A model generated the notes under the pieces. That model searched no databases. It saw nothing but the letters and a program-made list of their open reading frames with translations, and had not been told where the DNA came from. The translations under genes were made by a program, and so were the position numbers. 64,000 nt of DNA from Actinomycetota bacterium (GTDB lineage: Bacteria > Actinomycetota > Geothermincolia > Geothermincolales > RBG-13-55-18). This document shows positions 25,916-34,539 of the stretch, in pieces (position 1 is the stretch's first letter; every line of letters starts with the position of its first letter). The stretch is taken from assembly GCA_014360685.1 (NCBI GenBank), contig JACIXB010000021.1, forward strand, positions 124,001-188,000, written 5' to 3'.

Positions 25916-27181
25916 ATGGCGGGCAAGAGAAAGATAGGCAGGGGAGTGGCCATCGTGGGCGCCGGGATGTCCAACTTCGGCATGTTCCGGGACAAGGACT
26001 CCAAGGACCTCTTCGCCGAGGCCTTCCGGGAGCTCATGGACAGCGTGGACAAGGGGCTGGATCCCAGGGATATCCAGGCCGTCTGGATCGGCAACTTCAG
26101 CAACGATTTCTTCGTCCACCAGGCCCACTGGGGACCCATCATCGCCGACCTCACCGGCCTTGCGCCCCGGGCGGTTACCCGGACGGAGGGGGCCTGCGCC
26201 TCCAGCACCCTGGCCGTGCGGGACGGCATCATGGCCATCGCCTCCGGGATGTACGACATCGTCCTGGCCGGGGGGGTGGAGGAGATGTCCAAGCGCACCA
26301 CGGAGGAGGTCACCGAGGGCCTGGCCCTGGCCACCTCGCCCTACGAGGGAGAGGCGGGCTTCACCTTCCCCGGGGTCTTCGGGGCCCTGGCCAACGCCTA
26401 TTTCCACAAGTATGGGGTGGGGCGGGAACACCTCATGAACGTGACCATCAAGAGCCACGAGAACGCGCCCCTGAACCCCAAGGCGCAGTTCAAGCATACC
26501 ATCCGTGACCTCATGGAGGCCAGGAAGGAGAAGGCCCGCAAGAAGGGCCTGCCGGTACCCGAGTGGGCGGACGAGAAGGAAGCCCTTTTCGACCCCGCCT
26601 TCAACCCTCCCGTGGCCTGGCCCATGCACCTCTTCGACTGCTGCCCCATAAGCGACGGGGCCAGCTGCGTGCTCCTGGTGGCCGAGGAGCTGGCCAAGAA
26701 CTTCACCAACGATCCCATATACGTCGTGGGCTTCGGCCAGGGGAGCGGACGGGGCCTGCACGCCTGCCCCAGCCTGACCTCCTTCGAGGCCAACCGGCAG
26801 GCGGCCGCCGAGGCTTACGGGATGTCCGGCCTGAAACCCCGGGACATCCAGTTCGCCGAGGTCCACGACTGCTTCAGCATCGCCGAGCTCATCCACATCG
26901 AGGACCTGGGCTTCTTCGGCGAGGGTGAGGCCTACAAAGCGGTGGCCGAGGGGGAGACCCGCCGGGAAGGGCGCATGCCCATCAACACCTCCGGGGGACT
27001 GAAGTGCAAGGGGCACCCGGTGGGGGCCACCGGGGTGGCCCAGATGTACGAGGTGTGGAAACAGCTCCGCGGCGAGGCGGGGGAGAGGCAGATACCGGGA
27101 CGGGACCTCTACGTGGGCGCAACCCAGAACCTGGGAGGCACCGGGGGGACCTGCACCTTCACCATCTTCGAGAGGAGGTAA
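25916..27181 (+). CDS. SCP2/SCPx-type thiolase
   Basis: Thiolase-family enzyme (421 aa) that cleaves or forms C-C bonds in 3-ketoacyl-CoA. Cys94 in TRTEGACASS is the acyl-accepting nucleophile; EVHDCFSIAE and GGLKCKGHPVGATG hold the general base and oxyanion residues. The HDCF motif marks the SCP-x branch, which handles branched or bulky chains and commonly works with a DUF35 protein. A DUF35 gene follows 65 bp later. ATG 25916 has a perfect AAAGGAGGT upstream. A retro-aldol activity is an alternative known for relatives. Confidence 0.92.
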   Translation: MAGKRKIGRGVAIVGAGMSNFGMFRDKDSKDLFAEAFRELMDSVDKGLDPRDIQAVWIGNFSNDFFVHQAHWGPIIADLTGLAPRAVTRTEGACASSTLAVRDGIMAIASGMYDIVLAGGVEEMSKRTTEEVTEGLALATSPYEGEAGFTFPGVFGALANAYFHKYGVGREHLMNVTIKSHENAPLNPKAQFKHTIRDLMEARKEKARKKGLPVPEWADEKEALFDPAFNPPVAWPMHLFDCCPISDGASCVLLVAEELAKNFTNDPIYVVGFGQGSGRGLHACPSLTSFEANRQAAAEAYGMSGLKPRDIQFAEVHDCFSIAELIHIEDLGFFGEGEAYKAVAEGETRREGRMPINTSGGLKCKGHPVGATGVAQMYEVWKQLRGEAGERQIPGRDLYVGATQNLGGTGGTCTFTIFERR

Positions 27182-27246
27182 GTCCGTGCAGGACGCGTTT
27201 TTCAGCTCACCGCGTAATCTGAGTATCATGGGGAGGAGGTAGGGCC

Positions 27247-27663
27247 ATGGAAGAGAGGCCGATCAGCGACGTCTCCTACCGCAAGTTCATCCAGGAAGGG
27301 AAGCTCATGGGATCACGTTGCCGCAAGTGCGGGAAGGTCTACCATCCGCCGCGCCATTTCTGCGAGGAATGTTACGGGACGGACATGGAGTGGCAGGAAC
27401 TGGAAGGTGAGGGTGAGCTTACCACTTACACCTGCATCTTCGTGGTCCCTCCCTACATGGCCAGGGAAGGATACGGGAGGGATAACCCCTACTGCACGGG
27501 TGTGGTGACCCTCTCCGAGGGGCCGCGGGTGGTGGCCCGCATCGAGGGCGTGGACGCCCGCAATCCGGAATCCATAAAGATAGGCATGCCGGTGAAGGCC
27601 GTCTTCAACCGCGTCGGTGAAGGGGAGGAGGCCCGCACCTACCTGGCCTTCCGTCCGGCTTGA
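27247..27663 (+). CDS. DUF35 Zn-ribbon/OB-fold protein
   Basis: 138-residue acyl-CoA-associated partner protein. An N-terminal rubredoxin-like zinc ribbon uses CRKC and CEEC in GSRCRKCGKVYHPPRHFCEECYG. The OB-fold follows, with GELTTYTCIFVVPP and GPRVVARIEGV. In archaea and actinobacteria such proteins bind and channel CoA substrates to the neighbouring thiolase or aldolase. Its ATG has GGGAGGAGG upstream. It is the last gene of the cluster and is followed by a strong terminator. Confidence 0.93.
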   Translation: MEERPISDVSYRKFIQEGKLMGSRCRKCGKVYHPPRHFCEECYGTDMEWQELEGEGELTTYTCIFVVPPYMAREGYGRDNPYCTGVVTLSEGPRVVARIEGVDARNPESIKIGMPVKAVFNRVGEGEEARTYLAFRPA

Positions 27664-27798
27664 ATGGGCCGGCTCCCCGCACCGACGGCCCTCGGAAATG
27701 GCTATGAAGGCGGGCTCATCCACCCTTTTCCGGGTGGAACAAAGGAAACGCCCGGCCTATAAGCGGGCGAACAAGGAATGTCGCTCAACTTATCCCCC

Positions 27799-27830
27799 AA
27801 AAGACGCTCCCCGCGAGGAGAGCGTCTTTT
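27799..27830. terminator. Bidirectional intrinsic terminator
   Basis: A perfect 11-bp stem, AAAAGACGCTC (27799-27809) and GAGCGTCTTTT (27820-27830), with a ten-base loop. The stem ends in A and T runs, so it works for both strands. It sits between the converging acyl-CoA cluster and PQQ-propeller gene. Confidence 0.9.
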
Positions 27831-27847
27831 GCATCCGTCCACTGCGA

Positions 27848-29197
27848 TCAAGGCGTGCCCCGCCCGCGGAAGGCGTAGAGCCTCCCGTCGGCTTTCAGGG
27901 TGAAGAGCGACCCGTCCTTTCCCAGGGGTGGGGGAGTCAGGCCGTTAGAACCTCGCATGCCGGGAAGCCAGGGCGAACCCGAATCGAAGACCCATTTCTG
28001 TGTCCCGTCGGGTTGGAGGCAGAAAAGCTGTCCGCTGCTGCCGGCGACGTAGAGCAAGCCGTCCTTTCCGATAGATGGACTGTACAAGGTGGGGCAGACG
28101 TTGGCCGCTTGCTCGGCGTTGAACTCCCAGATCAGATTTCCCTCGCGGTTTACGGCCAGGACCCTCCAGTGGGAGGTACCGCAGTAAAGGGTCCCGTCAC
28201 GACCGATGCTGGGGGTAAAGACTATGAGGATGTCGGTCCCCGCGATCTGAGGCTGGTAAGACCAAAGGATCTTGCCCTGGGGGCTTACGGCGTAGAGCTT
28301 TCCTTTGGTGTTCACGGAATATCCCGGGATGGTCTGTCCCGTTGAGGTGTATCCGTGATAAGGGATGGATCCCACGTATATGGTGCCGTCATCCCCGATG
28401 GAGGGATAGTGCAGAGAATTGGCCCAATTGCTGAGACCCTCATATAGAGGAACCTGACCCTCCGGCCGGCACTCCCAGAGTTTCTTGCCTTTTTTATCGA
28501 AGGCGTAAAGGACGAAGGGGGAGGCCCCGCAGTAAAGGGCTTCCTTGCCGATAGTCGGGGTACGGATGTCCCCTTCCACCTTCGTTTCCCACTTGAGTTC
28601 GCCCTCGGCGGTGAGAGCCACCAACCTTCCGCCCACACTTCCCACGTAGACCGTGCCGTCCAGGTCCAATACGGGGTCATCGGCTTCATAACCCATGTCG
28701 TAGACCCACTTCTGTGTTCCGTCGGCGTTTATGGCGTAGACCTTCTTGCCGGCCCCCGTGTAGATGGTTCCGTCCGGACCCACGCAGCAGGTGGTGGCGG
28801 AATCCTCTCCGGTGGAGAACTCCCAGTTGGCTTTGCCGGTGCTTGGATCCACGCTCACCACCTTGCCCTGCAGCCCGCAGACGACCTCCCCGTCTTTCCC
28901 CAGGACGGCCCACCCCTTAGACTCGGCGCCGGATTCGTAAACCCAGGCCGTATCGGCCGTCTGGGGACCGTTTTGAGCCCCTCTTCCCGTCCGCCGCACG
29001 TCGTGATACGCGGTGGGCCAGGCGAGCAGAGCGGCTCTGTCGACGGTTGTGCCCGTTTCCTTCCCCTTCCCGCTTTCCTCGGCCGGCTCCGAGTCGCCAC
29101 AACCCGCGAAAAGTAAAAACGGAAGGAGGAAGAGCAGGAGGAGAATTACCCTGGTGGTGAACAAAGCATGCCTACACCGTGCTCCCACGAACACCAT
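27848..29197 (-). CDS. PQQ-like beta-propeller lipoprotein
   Basis: 449-residue exported lipoprotein. A hydrophobic signal (ILLLLFLLPFLLF) ends in the lipobox LFAGC, then a short acidic linker. The rest is a series of propeller blades with the repeated pattern DGTIYVG or DGTLYCG, then a Trp (LKWE, LWEC, LIWEF, QKWVFD). This is the PQQ-repeat type also seen in BamB-like proteins, but no PQQ-binding enzyme residues are evident. It could sense or scaffold at the cell surface. Start codons a few residues downstream (GTG 29194) are equally possible, because the purine-rich site lies close to the ATG. Confidence 0.85.
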   Translation of the reverse strand: MVFVGARCRHALFTTRVILLLLFLLPFLLFAGCGDSEPAEESGKGKETGTTVDRAALLAWPTAYHDVRRTGRGAQNGPQTADTAWVYESGAESKGWAVLGKDGEVVCGLQGKVVSVDPSTGKANWEFSTGEDSATTCCVGPDGTIYTGAGKKVYAINADGTQKWVYDMGYEADDPVLDLDGTVYVGSVGGRLVALTAEGELKWETKVEGDIRTPTIGKEALYCGASPFVLYAFDKKGKKLWECRPEGQVPLYEGLSNWANSLHYPSIGDDGTIYVGSIPYHGYTSTGQTIPGYSVNTKGKLYAVSPQGKILWSYQPQIAGTDILIVFTPSIGRDGTLYCGTSHWRVLAVNREGNLIWEFNAEQAANVCPTLYSPSIGKDGLLYVAGSSGQLFCLQPDGTQKWVFDSGSPWLPGMRGSNGLTPPPLGKDGSLFTLKADGRLYAFRGRGTP

Positions 29198-30070
29198 CTC
29201 CTTCCCGACCGGTTCGATTTTGACCAGAAGTCATAAGTTAACAAGAATAATATCGAAAAAGTAATGGACTATCTTTAAGCGGGAGGTACTTTTGACCGAA
29301 ACATCCGTAACCATATACATATAGATAATATGTTCATGTTATAGGTAAAAGAACGATCGAATGAGCTGGATATCAACCTCCTTAATCCATCGTTCCATGG
29401 TAAAGGCATACGGGCGGAACCCTGAAACGACGGCGCTCATTCGTGTTCATCAAGGTTGACATCTGAGGCATAACGGTGTTAGTGATCCTCGGCAACCCCA
29501 AGGAAGGCGCACAATCGAGCGGTGTTGTTCTCGAGGAGGAACGAGTGGAAGCTATTTCCGAGATCGATCAGGCAGGAGTTTTCCCGGCTCTGCGCGAATA
29601 CTACCCGTCTCTTCGTCCTGATTGCCTTGCTTGGAGGCTGCGGATACGCAACCGGGCCCGAAAGTAAAGCGCCGATAATATATCTTATGTTAAGTTATTC
29701 AGATTTTGATTCCAGCCCTGAACCTTTTTGCGTTTTGCCAGGATGATAGGGTGGTCCATCGTACTTTTTCAACCCTAAAAGCGCCTACGGAAACGGTACA
29801 GCATAGCTTTTGGCCTCCCTTGTTTTTTCGCCGCCCGCCATCATCCCCCGCCTCCGAGAACCCATGATCCATGCGGTAACCGAAGCGCTGGGCGCCTCAG
29901 GAGGCAAGCGTCAAGGATTTCATGTAACCCCACCCCGCTGGCTCCGGCTCCCCATGGCGGAAGCGGGCAAAAGACCTCCCTCGGGCATCCCTTATCGCTA
30001 TTCCTCCCGCCTCGAGAATCCCGGGGTCCAGGCTTCGATTAGGGGTAAGATCAAGGGCCGCCCGTTGCGG
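29198..30070. other. 870-bp gap between two minus-strand genes
   Basis: AT-rich at 29215-29420 (probably promoter DNA of the lipoprotein gene). At 29522-29746 (+) is a 74-codon frame with a lipoprotein-like signal, RLFVLIALLGGCGY, but it ends soon after and its start lacks a ribosome site. It could be a micro-lipoprotein or the broken start of a larger one. I do not call it a gene. Confidence 0.35.
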
Positions 30071-31804
30071 TCACTCCCCCAGCTTGAGGTCCAGGGACTG
30101 CGCCTGCTCACGGAGTTCCCTGCGCAGGATCTTACCCGCCGCGCTGGCCGGGAGGGCCTCCACGATGACCACCTTGCGCATCTTCTTGTACTTGGCCAGC
30201 CTCTGGTTGGCGTAGTCCAGGAGTTCCTCCTCCGTCGCCTGCGCCCCCGGGACCAGCTCCACGAAGGCCACGGGGACATCACCATAGCGTTCGTCGTACT
30301 TCCCCACCACCGCCGACTGGGCCACGGCGGGGTGGGAGTTGAGGACCTCCTCCAGGTCTCTTGGATACACGTTGTATCCCTTGTAGATGAGCATGTCCTT
30401 CTTGCGGTCCACGATGTACAGATAACCGTCCTCGTCGAACTTCCCGATGTCCCCGGTGTACAACCACCCGTCCCTCAACACGTTGGCCGTCTCCTCCGGC
30501 TTGTTCCAGTAGCCCTTCATCACTTGGGGACCCTTGACGCAGATCTCCCCGATCTCCCCTACCGGCATCTCCTTCTCCCCCGTCTCGGGGTCCACGATCT
30601 TTATCTCCGTGTCCTGCATGGGAAGGCCCACCGATCCCAGGCGGAACCCTTCCCGACTGGGCGGGTTGGCGGCGCACCCCATGGTGCACTCGGAGAGCCC
30701 GTAGGCCTCGCACACCACCCCGGGTATCTTTTCCTGCAGGGATTCCAAGAGGTGCCTGGGGATGGGCGCCGCCCCGGAGGCCACCATCTTTATCTCCGAG
30801 AGGTCCAGCTCCTTGAAGAGGGGGTTCTCCACCAGCTGCACGAAGAGCTGCGGCGCTCCGCCGAAAACCGTGGCCCGGTACTTGTTGATGGCCTGCAGGT
30901 ACTCGGTGGGGTCGAAGCGCGGGAAGACCACCAGGGTATTGCCCCCTATCATCTGCATGGTCAGGTAGCCGATGACCCCCATGGCGTGGAACCAGGGCAC
31001 CACGATGAGGGAGATCTCCGTCCCCTGCCGGGTGGGATGGTCTTCTTCCCGGTCTCCTTCCATGCGCTTGATCCCGAACTTCCCGTCCCGGTAGTCCACG
31101 TCCCCGCCTCCGAACCAGTAGGCGAACTGGCAGCAGTTGACCACCGCGTTGTAGTGGGTGATCATGACCCCCTTGGGCGTCCCGGTGGTGCCCCCCGTAT
31201 AGGCGATGTGGGCCAGGTCTTCCTTGACGTCGAATTCCACCTCCGGCGGCTCCGGGGGATGTTCCGCGAGGAGGGCCGAGAAGTCCATGGCGCCCTCCGG
31301 TGTGGGCTGTCTCTGCAGGAGCTTGGCCGGGGCGGACACCGGCGGGTAGCAGTCCGCTAGGCTGACCATGATGACCCTTTTCACCGGGCTGCGGGGGATC
31401 ACCGCCTGGGGAGCGGCGAAGAGCATGTCCAGGCCGATGAAGGTCTCCACCCCGGCGTCGTTGAGCTGAAACTCGATCTCCCACTCCGCCAGCAGGGGGC
31501 TCATGGGCACGAAGACGGCCCCTGCCTTGAGCAGGCCGTAGTAGGCGATGGCGAACTGGGGGCAATTGGGGAGGTGGATCCCCACCCGGTCCCCCTTTTT
31601 CACCCCCAGGGAGGCCAGGGCGGCGGCGAAGCGGTCGGAAAGGTTATCCAGCTCCTGGTAGGTGATCTCCATGCCCCCGAAGATGATGGCGTTACGCCAC
31701 GGCCACTGCATGGCCGCCGAACGTAAGATTTGAAAGACGGGCACCTCCGGGTAGGTCAGGTTCTTGGGCACGCCTTTCGGCCAGCACTTGTAGTTTTTCT
31801 CCAT
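30071..31804 (-). CDS. Acyl-CoA synthetase (AMP-forming)
   Basis: Adenylate-forming ligase that activates a carboxylic acid to its CoA ester (577 aa). The P-loop-like YTGGTTGTPKGV, the VPWFHAMGVIGY region, GLSECTM, and the hinge YTGDIGKFDEDGYLYIVDRKKDMLI are all present. The C-terminal catalytic Lys is in PASAAGKILRREL. ATG 31804 follows GAAAGGGGGAAG; an upstream in-frame start at 31855 is less likely. It resembles medium- and long-chain fatty acyl ligases. It could feed substrates to the acyl-CoA cluster, though it is on the opposite strand. Confidence 0.93.
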   Translation of the reverse strand: MEKNYKCWPKGVPKNLTYPEVPVFQILRSAAMQWPWRNAIIFGGMEITYQELDNLSDRFAAALASLGVKKGDRVGIHLPNCPQFAIAYYGLLKAGAVFVPMSPLLAEWEIEFQLNDAGVETFIGLDMLFAAPQAVIPRSPVKRVIMVSLADCYPPVSAPAKLLQRQPTPEGAMDFSALLAEHPPEPPEVEFDVKEDLAHIAYTGGTTGTPKGVMITHYNAVVNCCQFAYWFGGGDVDYRDGKFGIKRMEGDREEDHPTRQGTEISLIVVPWFHAMGVIGYLTMQMIGGNTLVVFPRFDPTEYLQAINKYRATVFGGAPQLFVQLVENPLFKELDLSEIKMVASGAAPIPRHLLESLQEKIPGVVCEAYGLSECTMGCAANPPSREGFRLGSVGLPMQDTEIKIVDPETGEKEMPVGEIGEICVKGPQVMKGYWNKPEETANVLRDGWLYTGDIGKFDEDGYLYIVDRKKDMLIYKGYNVYPRDLEEVLNSHPAVAQSAVVGKYDERYGDVPVAFVELVPGAQATEEELLDYANQRLAKYKKMRKVVIVEALPASAAGKILRRELREQAQSLDLKLGE

Positions 31805-32264
31805 GGCCGTCGTCTTCCCCCTTTCTTTCCTCTCCGGCTCCAAGGCGGAGCCCACGCTTTTCCTGGATTACTTCTCCTACATCCACGCCGTAACCACGTC
31901 GTCCGCCGCCACCCGTCCCCCGTATTGCGGCGGACAAGCGGCGGTCATCGATGCCCGTTGCGTGCTTGGCGACGGGGGCCGGCGGAAAGGGAGTCAGGGG
32001 ATGGAAATCGCCCGGCCCGAATGGAAGCAACCATGCCGTTTCCGACAATGATGGCTTTCAACCTCCCCTTCTGGTTGCGCAGGGTGGCCGCCCCGGGTAC
32101 AAAGAACCGAAAGCGGTCTCCAGCTTCGGCGGATCTCGTCCCCTCTTGAGGCCGGGCGTTGTCGTGCAAGGTAAAACGCCCGACCGTCTCCTCGGTCCGC
32201 CGACCGCCGTCCATCTACCCTCCCGCGCAGACCGCGAAGCGGCCTTGCGCTGGTGTATATGTTA
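31805..32264. other. Gene-poor stretch upstream of the acyl-CoA synthetase
   Basis: About 460 bp with no recognisable gene. It presumably holds the promoter of the synthetase gene, but I see no clear -35/-10 pair. Confidence 0.35.
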
Positions 32265-32306
32265 GCGGAAAAAAGTCCGCCAAGCCACTCGCGGACCTCT
32301 TTCCGC
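32265..32306 (-). terminator. Strong orphan terminator on the minus strand
   Basis: Read on the minus strand, GTCCGC (32296-32291), a ten-base loop, GCGGAC (32280-32275), then six T. An outer pair, GCGGAAA (32306-32300) with TTTCCGC (32271-32265), extends it to 13 pairs around a 3x3 internal loop. No minus-strand gene ends nearby: the nearest upstream gene stops 720 bp away at 33029. So it ends either a long 3' extension or an unannotated RNA. Confidence 0.8.
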
Positions 32307-32540
32307 CTGTTTCTTGCTTGAGGGTTTGTGGTGATGGTTTGATGCGCCCTTCGGCCTAAAGGACCGACCTGAACGACGATTCCACCGCCTTGTTCTCTTG
32401 GCGTTTCTCGCTCTTTTAAGAGGACGGCGGGGTGGTCTCCAGGCCGACTCCAACCCCCGGAGCGCCTGCCGAAAGGATAAGGGATGGGATTGAGGTCTCC
32501 ATCTCGCCACCCCCAAGGGCGGCTGAAGGAGCACTTAGTA
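32275..32540 (-). ncRNA. Possible structured small RNA
   Basis: Minus-strand DNA between a promoter-like AT-rich region (TATACT at 32543-32538) and the terminator has several potential hairpins: CCAC..CGCC with GGCGGTGG, CTCT-TAAA-AGAG, and GGGGT..ACCCC. A stretch starting GGCGCTCCGGGGGTTGG resembles part of the E. coli 6S RNA apical arm, but this is a short match seen by eye and could be chance. There is no good -35 element. I regard this as a hypothesis. Confidence 0.25.
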
Positions 32541-32554
32541 TAGTTAAGCAGTGC

Positions 32555-32602
32555 TACCATATTTACCATTAAATGGTATATTTGCCCCTTTTTTAATACC
32601 AT
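32555..32602. promoter_or_regulatory. Cluster of TACCAT half-sites
   Basis: TACCAT at 32555, 32564 and 32597 and its complement ATGGTA at 32573 lie within 48 bp of AT-rich DNA. The middle two form TACCAT-TAA-ATGGTA, a clear dyad. This looks like a multi-site operator over a promoter. No gene starts close by on either strand, which adds to the case for an RNA gene to the left. Confidence 0.5.
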
Positions 32603-32836
32603 CGGTCGATTCCTTATCCGCTTGCGCTCATAGAAAATAAACACTGGACGGAGAGTCCAACGCCCCACCCGGAAAGCAGCTGGCCACCCCGGTCGGCTGC
32701 TTCCACCTTTTAGGGCCCATTTCAGGCCGCGTGGCGCCGGGCCGCTCCTTTGGAGGCCTTTCCCCGCTTATCCCCTTGAGCCGTTTCATTCATTTCCCTT
32801 GAGCTTCTTTGGGTGGCGTTCGCGAGGGCCTCATAT

Positions 32837-32972
32837 TCTCCGAGCCCCCGAGGACGTGAAAGTCACGGTTTCTCCGAGCCCCCGAGGACGTGAAAGTCAC
32901 GGTTTCTCCGAGCCCCCGAGGACGTGAAAGTCACGGTTTCTCCGAGCCCCCGAGGACGTGAGAGTCACGGTT
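32837..32972. repeat. 34-bp tandem array, four units
   Basis: Four units of exactly 34 bp without spacers: 32837-32870, 32871-32904, 32905-32938, 32939-32972. The first three are identical and the fourth has one A-to-G change. Each contains the perfect dyad CGTGA-AAG-TCACG (GAG loop in unit 4, so the stem is kept). The period is not a multiple of three and no protein spans it. It lies 57 bp downstream of the GDPD stop. Confidence 0.9.
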
Positions 32973-33028
32973 TCCCCTCGACCGGTCCAGGTCTGGATGT
33001 TTCCCAACCCCCCTTGTCCTCGACGCTT

Positions 33029-33751
33029 TCAGGATTCGAGGTCTTCGAGCAAGGCCCATGATCGCGCGTCGGGAACCGCGGCGGCATGATACTCTTTTAC
33101 CAGGAAGGACGACAACCGGGGGTAGTCATCGGTTATGGCCCCGTCAATCCCCCACTGGATCAGCGACCGGAGGGCGGCGGTGGCGTTCACCGTCCAGGCG
33201 ATAACCCGAAGGCCTTCCCGGTGCGCCTCGGCCACCAGTTCCCGGTCCACGCCTAGGAAAAAGGGGAGGATGACCGAGGCGCCGCACTCAAGAGCCTTCC
33301 TGTAAAGTCGATTCTTCGCCGGCTCGTACTGGTCCAGGAGCCCCAGGGGCGCCCGGTATGCGGTGCGACGGAAGGCGGCGAGGAAGGAGGCGTCGAAGGA
33401 GCTTATCAGCGGTGGGTTCGGGAAGGGGAATTCACCGAGCAGGCCAGCCAGCACCTCCGGATTGCATCTCTTGATCTCCAGGTTCAGGGAGACGCGGCAT
33501 GCCGCCTCCTCGAGATACTCCCGGAGGGTGGGCACTTCCGGTGCCGCCTCTTTAAGTTCCGCCACGGACATGCGGCTGATGAGCCGTAACCCCAGGAAGG
33601 GGCCGTGATGGATGACGGGAACGCCGTCCCCGGTCATGCGCACATCGGTCTCCACCATCTCCACCCCGAAGTCCAGGGCTCCGCGCAGGGCCCGCAGGGT
33701 GTTCTCCGGGCCGAAGCCGCCCCCTCCCCGGTGAACGGGCGGAAGGGACAC
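33029..33751 (-). CDS. Glycerophosphodiester phosphodiesterase family protein
   Basis: Predicted hydrolase of glycerophosphodiesters (240 aa), TIM-barrel GDPD family. HRGGGGFGPENT at residues 8-19 holds the first catalytic His; ETDVRMTGDG gives the metal-binding Glu and Asp. The second motif is VPVIHHGPF, where the usual His-Asp is His-His. LNLEIK and the C-terminal WTVNA, then GIDGAITDDYP, are normal. There is no signal peptide, so it is cytosolic. GTG 33751 is the only in-frame start after a TAA and lacks a good ribosome site. Confidence 0.88.
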   Translation of the reverse strand: MSLPPVHRGGGGFGPENTLRALRGALDFGVEMVETDVRMTGDGVPVIHHGPFLGLRLISRMSVAELKEAAPEVPTLREYLEEAACRVSLNLEIKRCNPEVLAGLLGEFPFPNPPLISSFDASFLAAFRRTAYRAPLGLLDQYEPAKNRLYRKALECGASVILPFFLGVDRELVAEAHREGLRVIAWTVNATAALRSLIQWGIDGAITDDYPRLSSFLVKEYHAAAVPDARSWALLEDLES

Positions 33752-33984
33752 GGGCTTCTTGGGACCCGTTCCTTATCTCCTTCCCATGTTTACGATTACC
33801 ATCTTCCGGGATATCCCCTACCAATGCATCGACACGGGGTTTCCCTTCCCTTATCCCTAAGAGGGCGGCGAGGCCATTTGCTCCCGGGGAGGTCGATCCG
33901 GGAGTGCGTTCGCGCTTGCCGCCGGCCGCCCCGCCGAAGCGGTAAAAGGCGCCGGCAGGTCAGGGTGCGCGGATGGGGAATATC

Positions 33985-34539
33985 TCAGGCCCTCAGGATG
34001 GGAAAGAGCAGCAGGCATCCGCCCACCCCGGCCTTTTCCTTGTATCTTTGGGTCAGGAGGTACAACAGGAGTACGGCGAAGGGTAGGATCACGCCGGTGA
34101 TGAAGCCCCGGGGGGTGCGGATGAATTCCAGGAAGGCGCCGCCCATGGGTATCACCAGTTTCACTTTTCCCGAGATGCGGTTAAGGGGTACGGGTTGGGG
34201 GTCGGGCACCGGGTTCCCGTCACCCTTGGTGACGGCGTAGAGGACACCCTTATTCTCCTCCAGAGATACCACGCGATGCACGATGGAACATCCCTCCTGC
34301 TCCGGATCGGGAAATATGACCACGTCTCCCTGGCGTATCTCCTCCGGCTGGACGGAAACCGCCAGGACGGCATCGCCGTCCTCGATATAGGGGTACATGG
34401 AGTTACCCCGGACCACGCTCAAGGGGGAAAAGGTAGCCTGGGCGATGATCAAGAAGTTGACGGTTACGGCCATGGCCACCAGCCCGATGACCGCCGCCTC
34501 CAGCGACCGTGACAGGAGCCTGCTGAGCATGGGTCTCAT
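33985..34539 (-). CDS. Signal peptidase I, SipW/archaeal type
   Basis: Membrane protease (184 aa) that removes signal peptides. A membrane helix (about 13-33) precedes VVRGNSMYPYIEDGD, with the catalytic Ser in GNSM. The second motif reads GDVVIF then SIVHRVV, that is Ser-His chemistry as in SipW and eukaryotic/archaeal enzymes, not the Ser-Lys of LepB. A second hydrophobic segment lies at about 150-165. In Bacillus SipW handles biofilm fibre proteins; here no such substrate gene is adjacent. Confidence 0.87.
   Translation of the reverse strand: MRPMLSRLLSRSLEAAVIGLVAMAVTVNFLIIAQATFSPLSVVRGNSMYPYIEDGDAVLAVSVQPEEIRQGDVVIFPDPEQEGCSIVHRVVSLEENKGVLYAVTKGDGNPVPDPQPVPLNRISGKVKLVIPMGGAFLEFIRTPRGFITGVILPFAVLLLYLLTQRYKEKAGVGGCLLLFPILRA

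Noticed and set aside
29522-29746. Short lipoprotein gene
   Set aside because: It has a lipobox-like LLGGC but no ribosome site and only about 35 residues after it; noted in the gap entry but not called as a gene.
31994-32668. 224-codon open frame on the minus strand
   Set aside because: It runs through the orphan terminator hairpin and the TACCAT region, has no family motif and odd composition; it is more likely non-coding.
32837-32972. CRISPR array
   Set aside because: The 34-bp units are directly adjacent with no spacers, and no cas gene is in the window.
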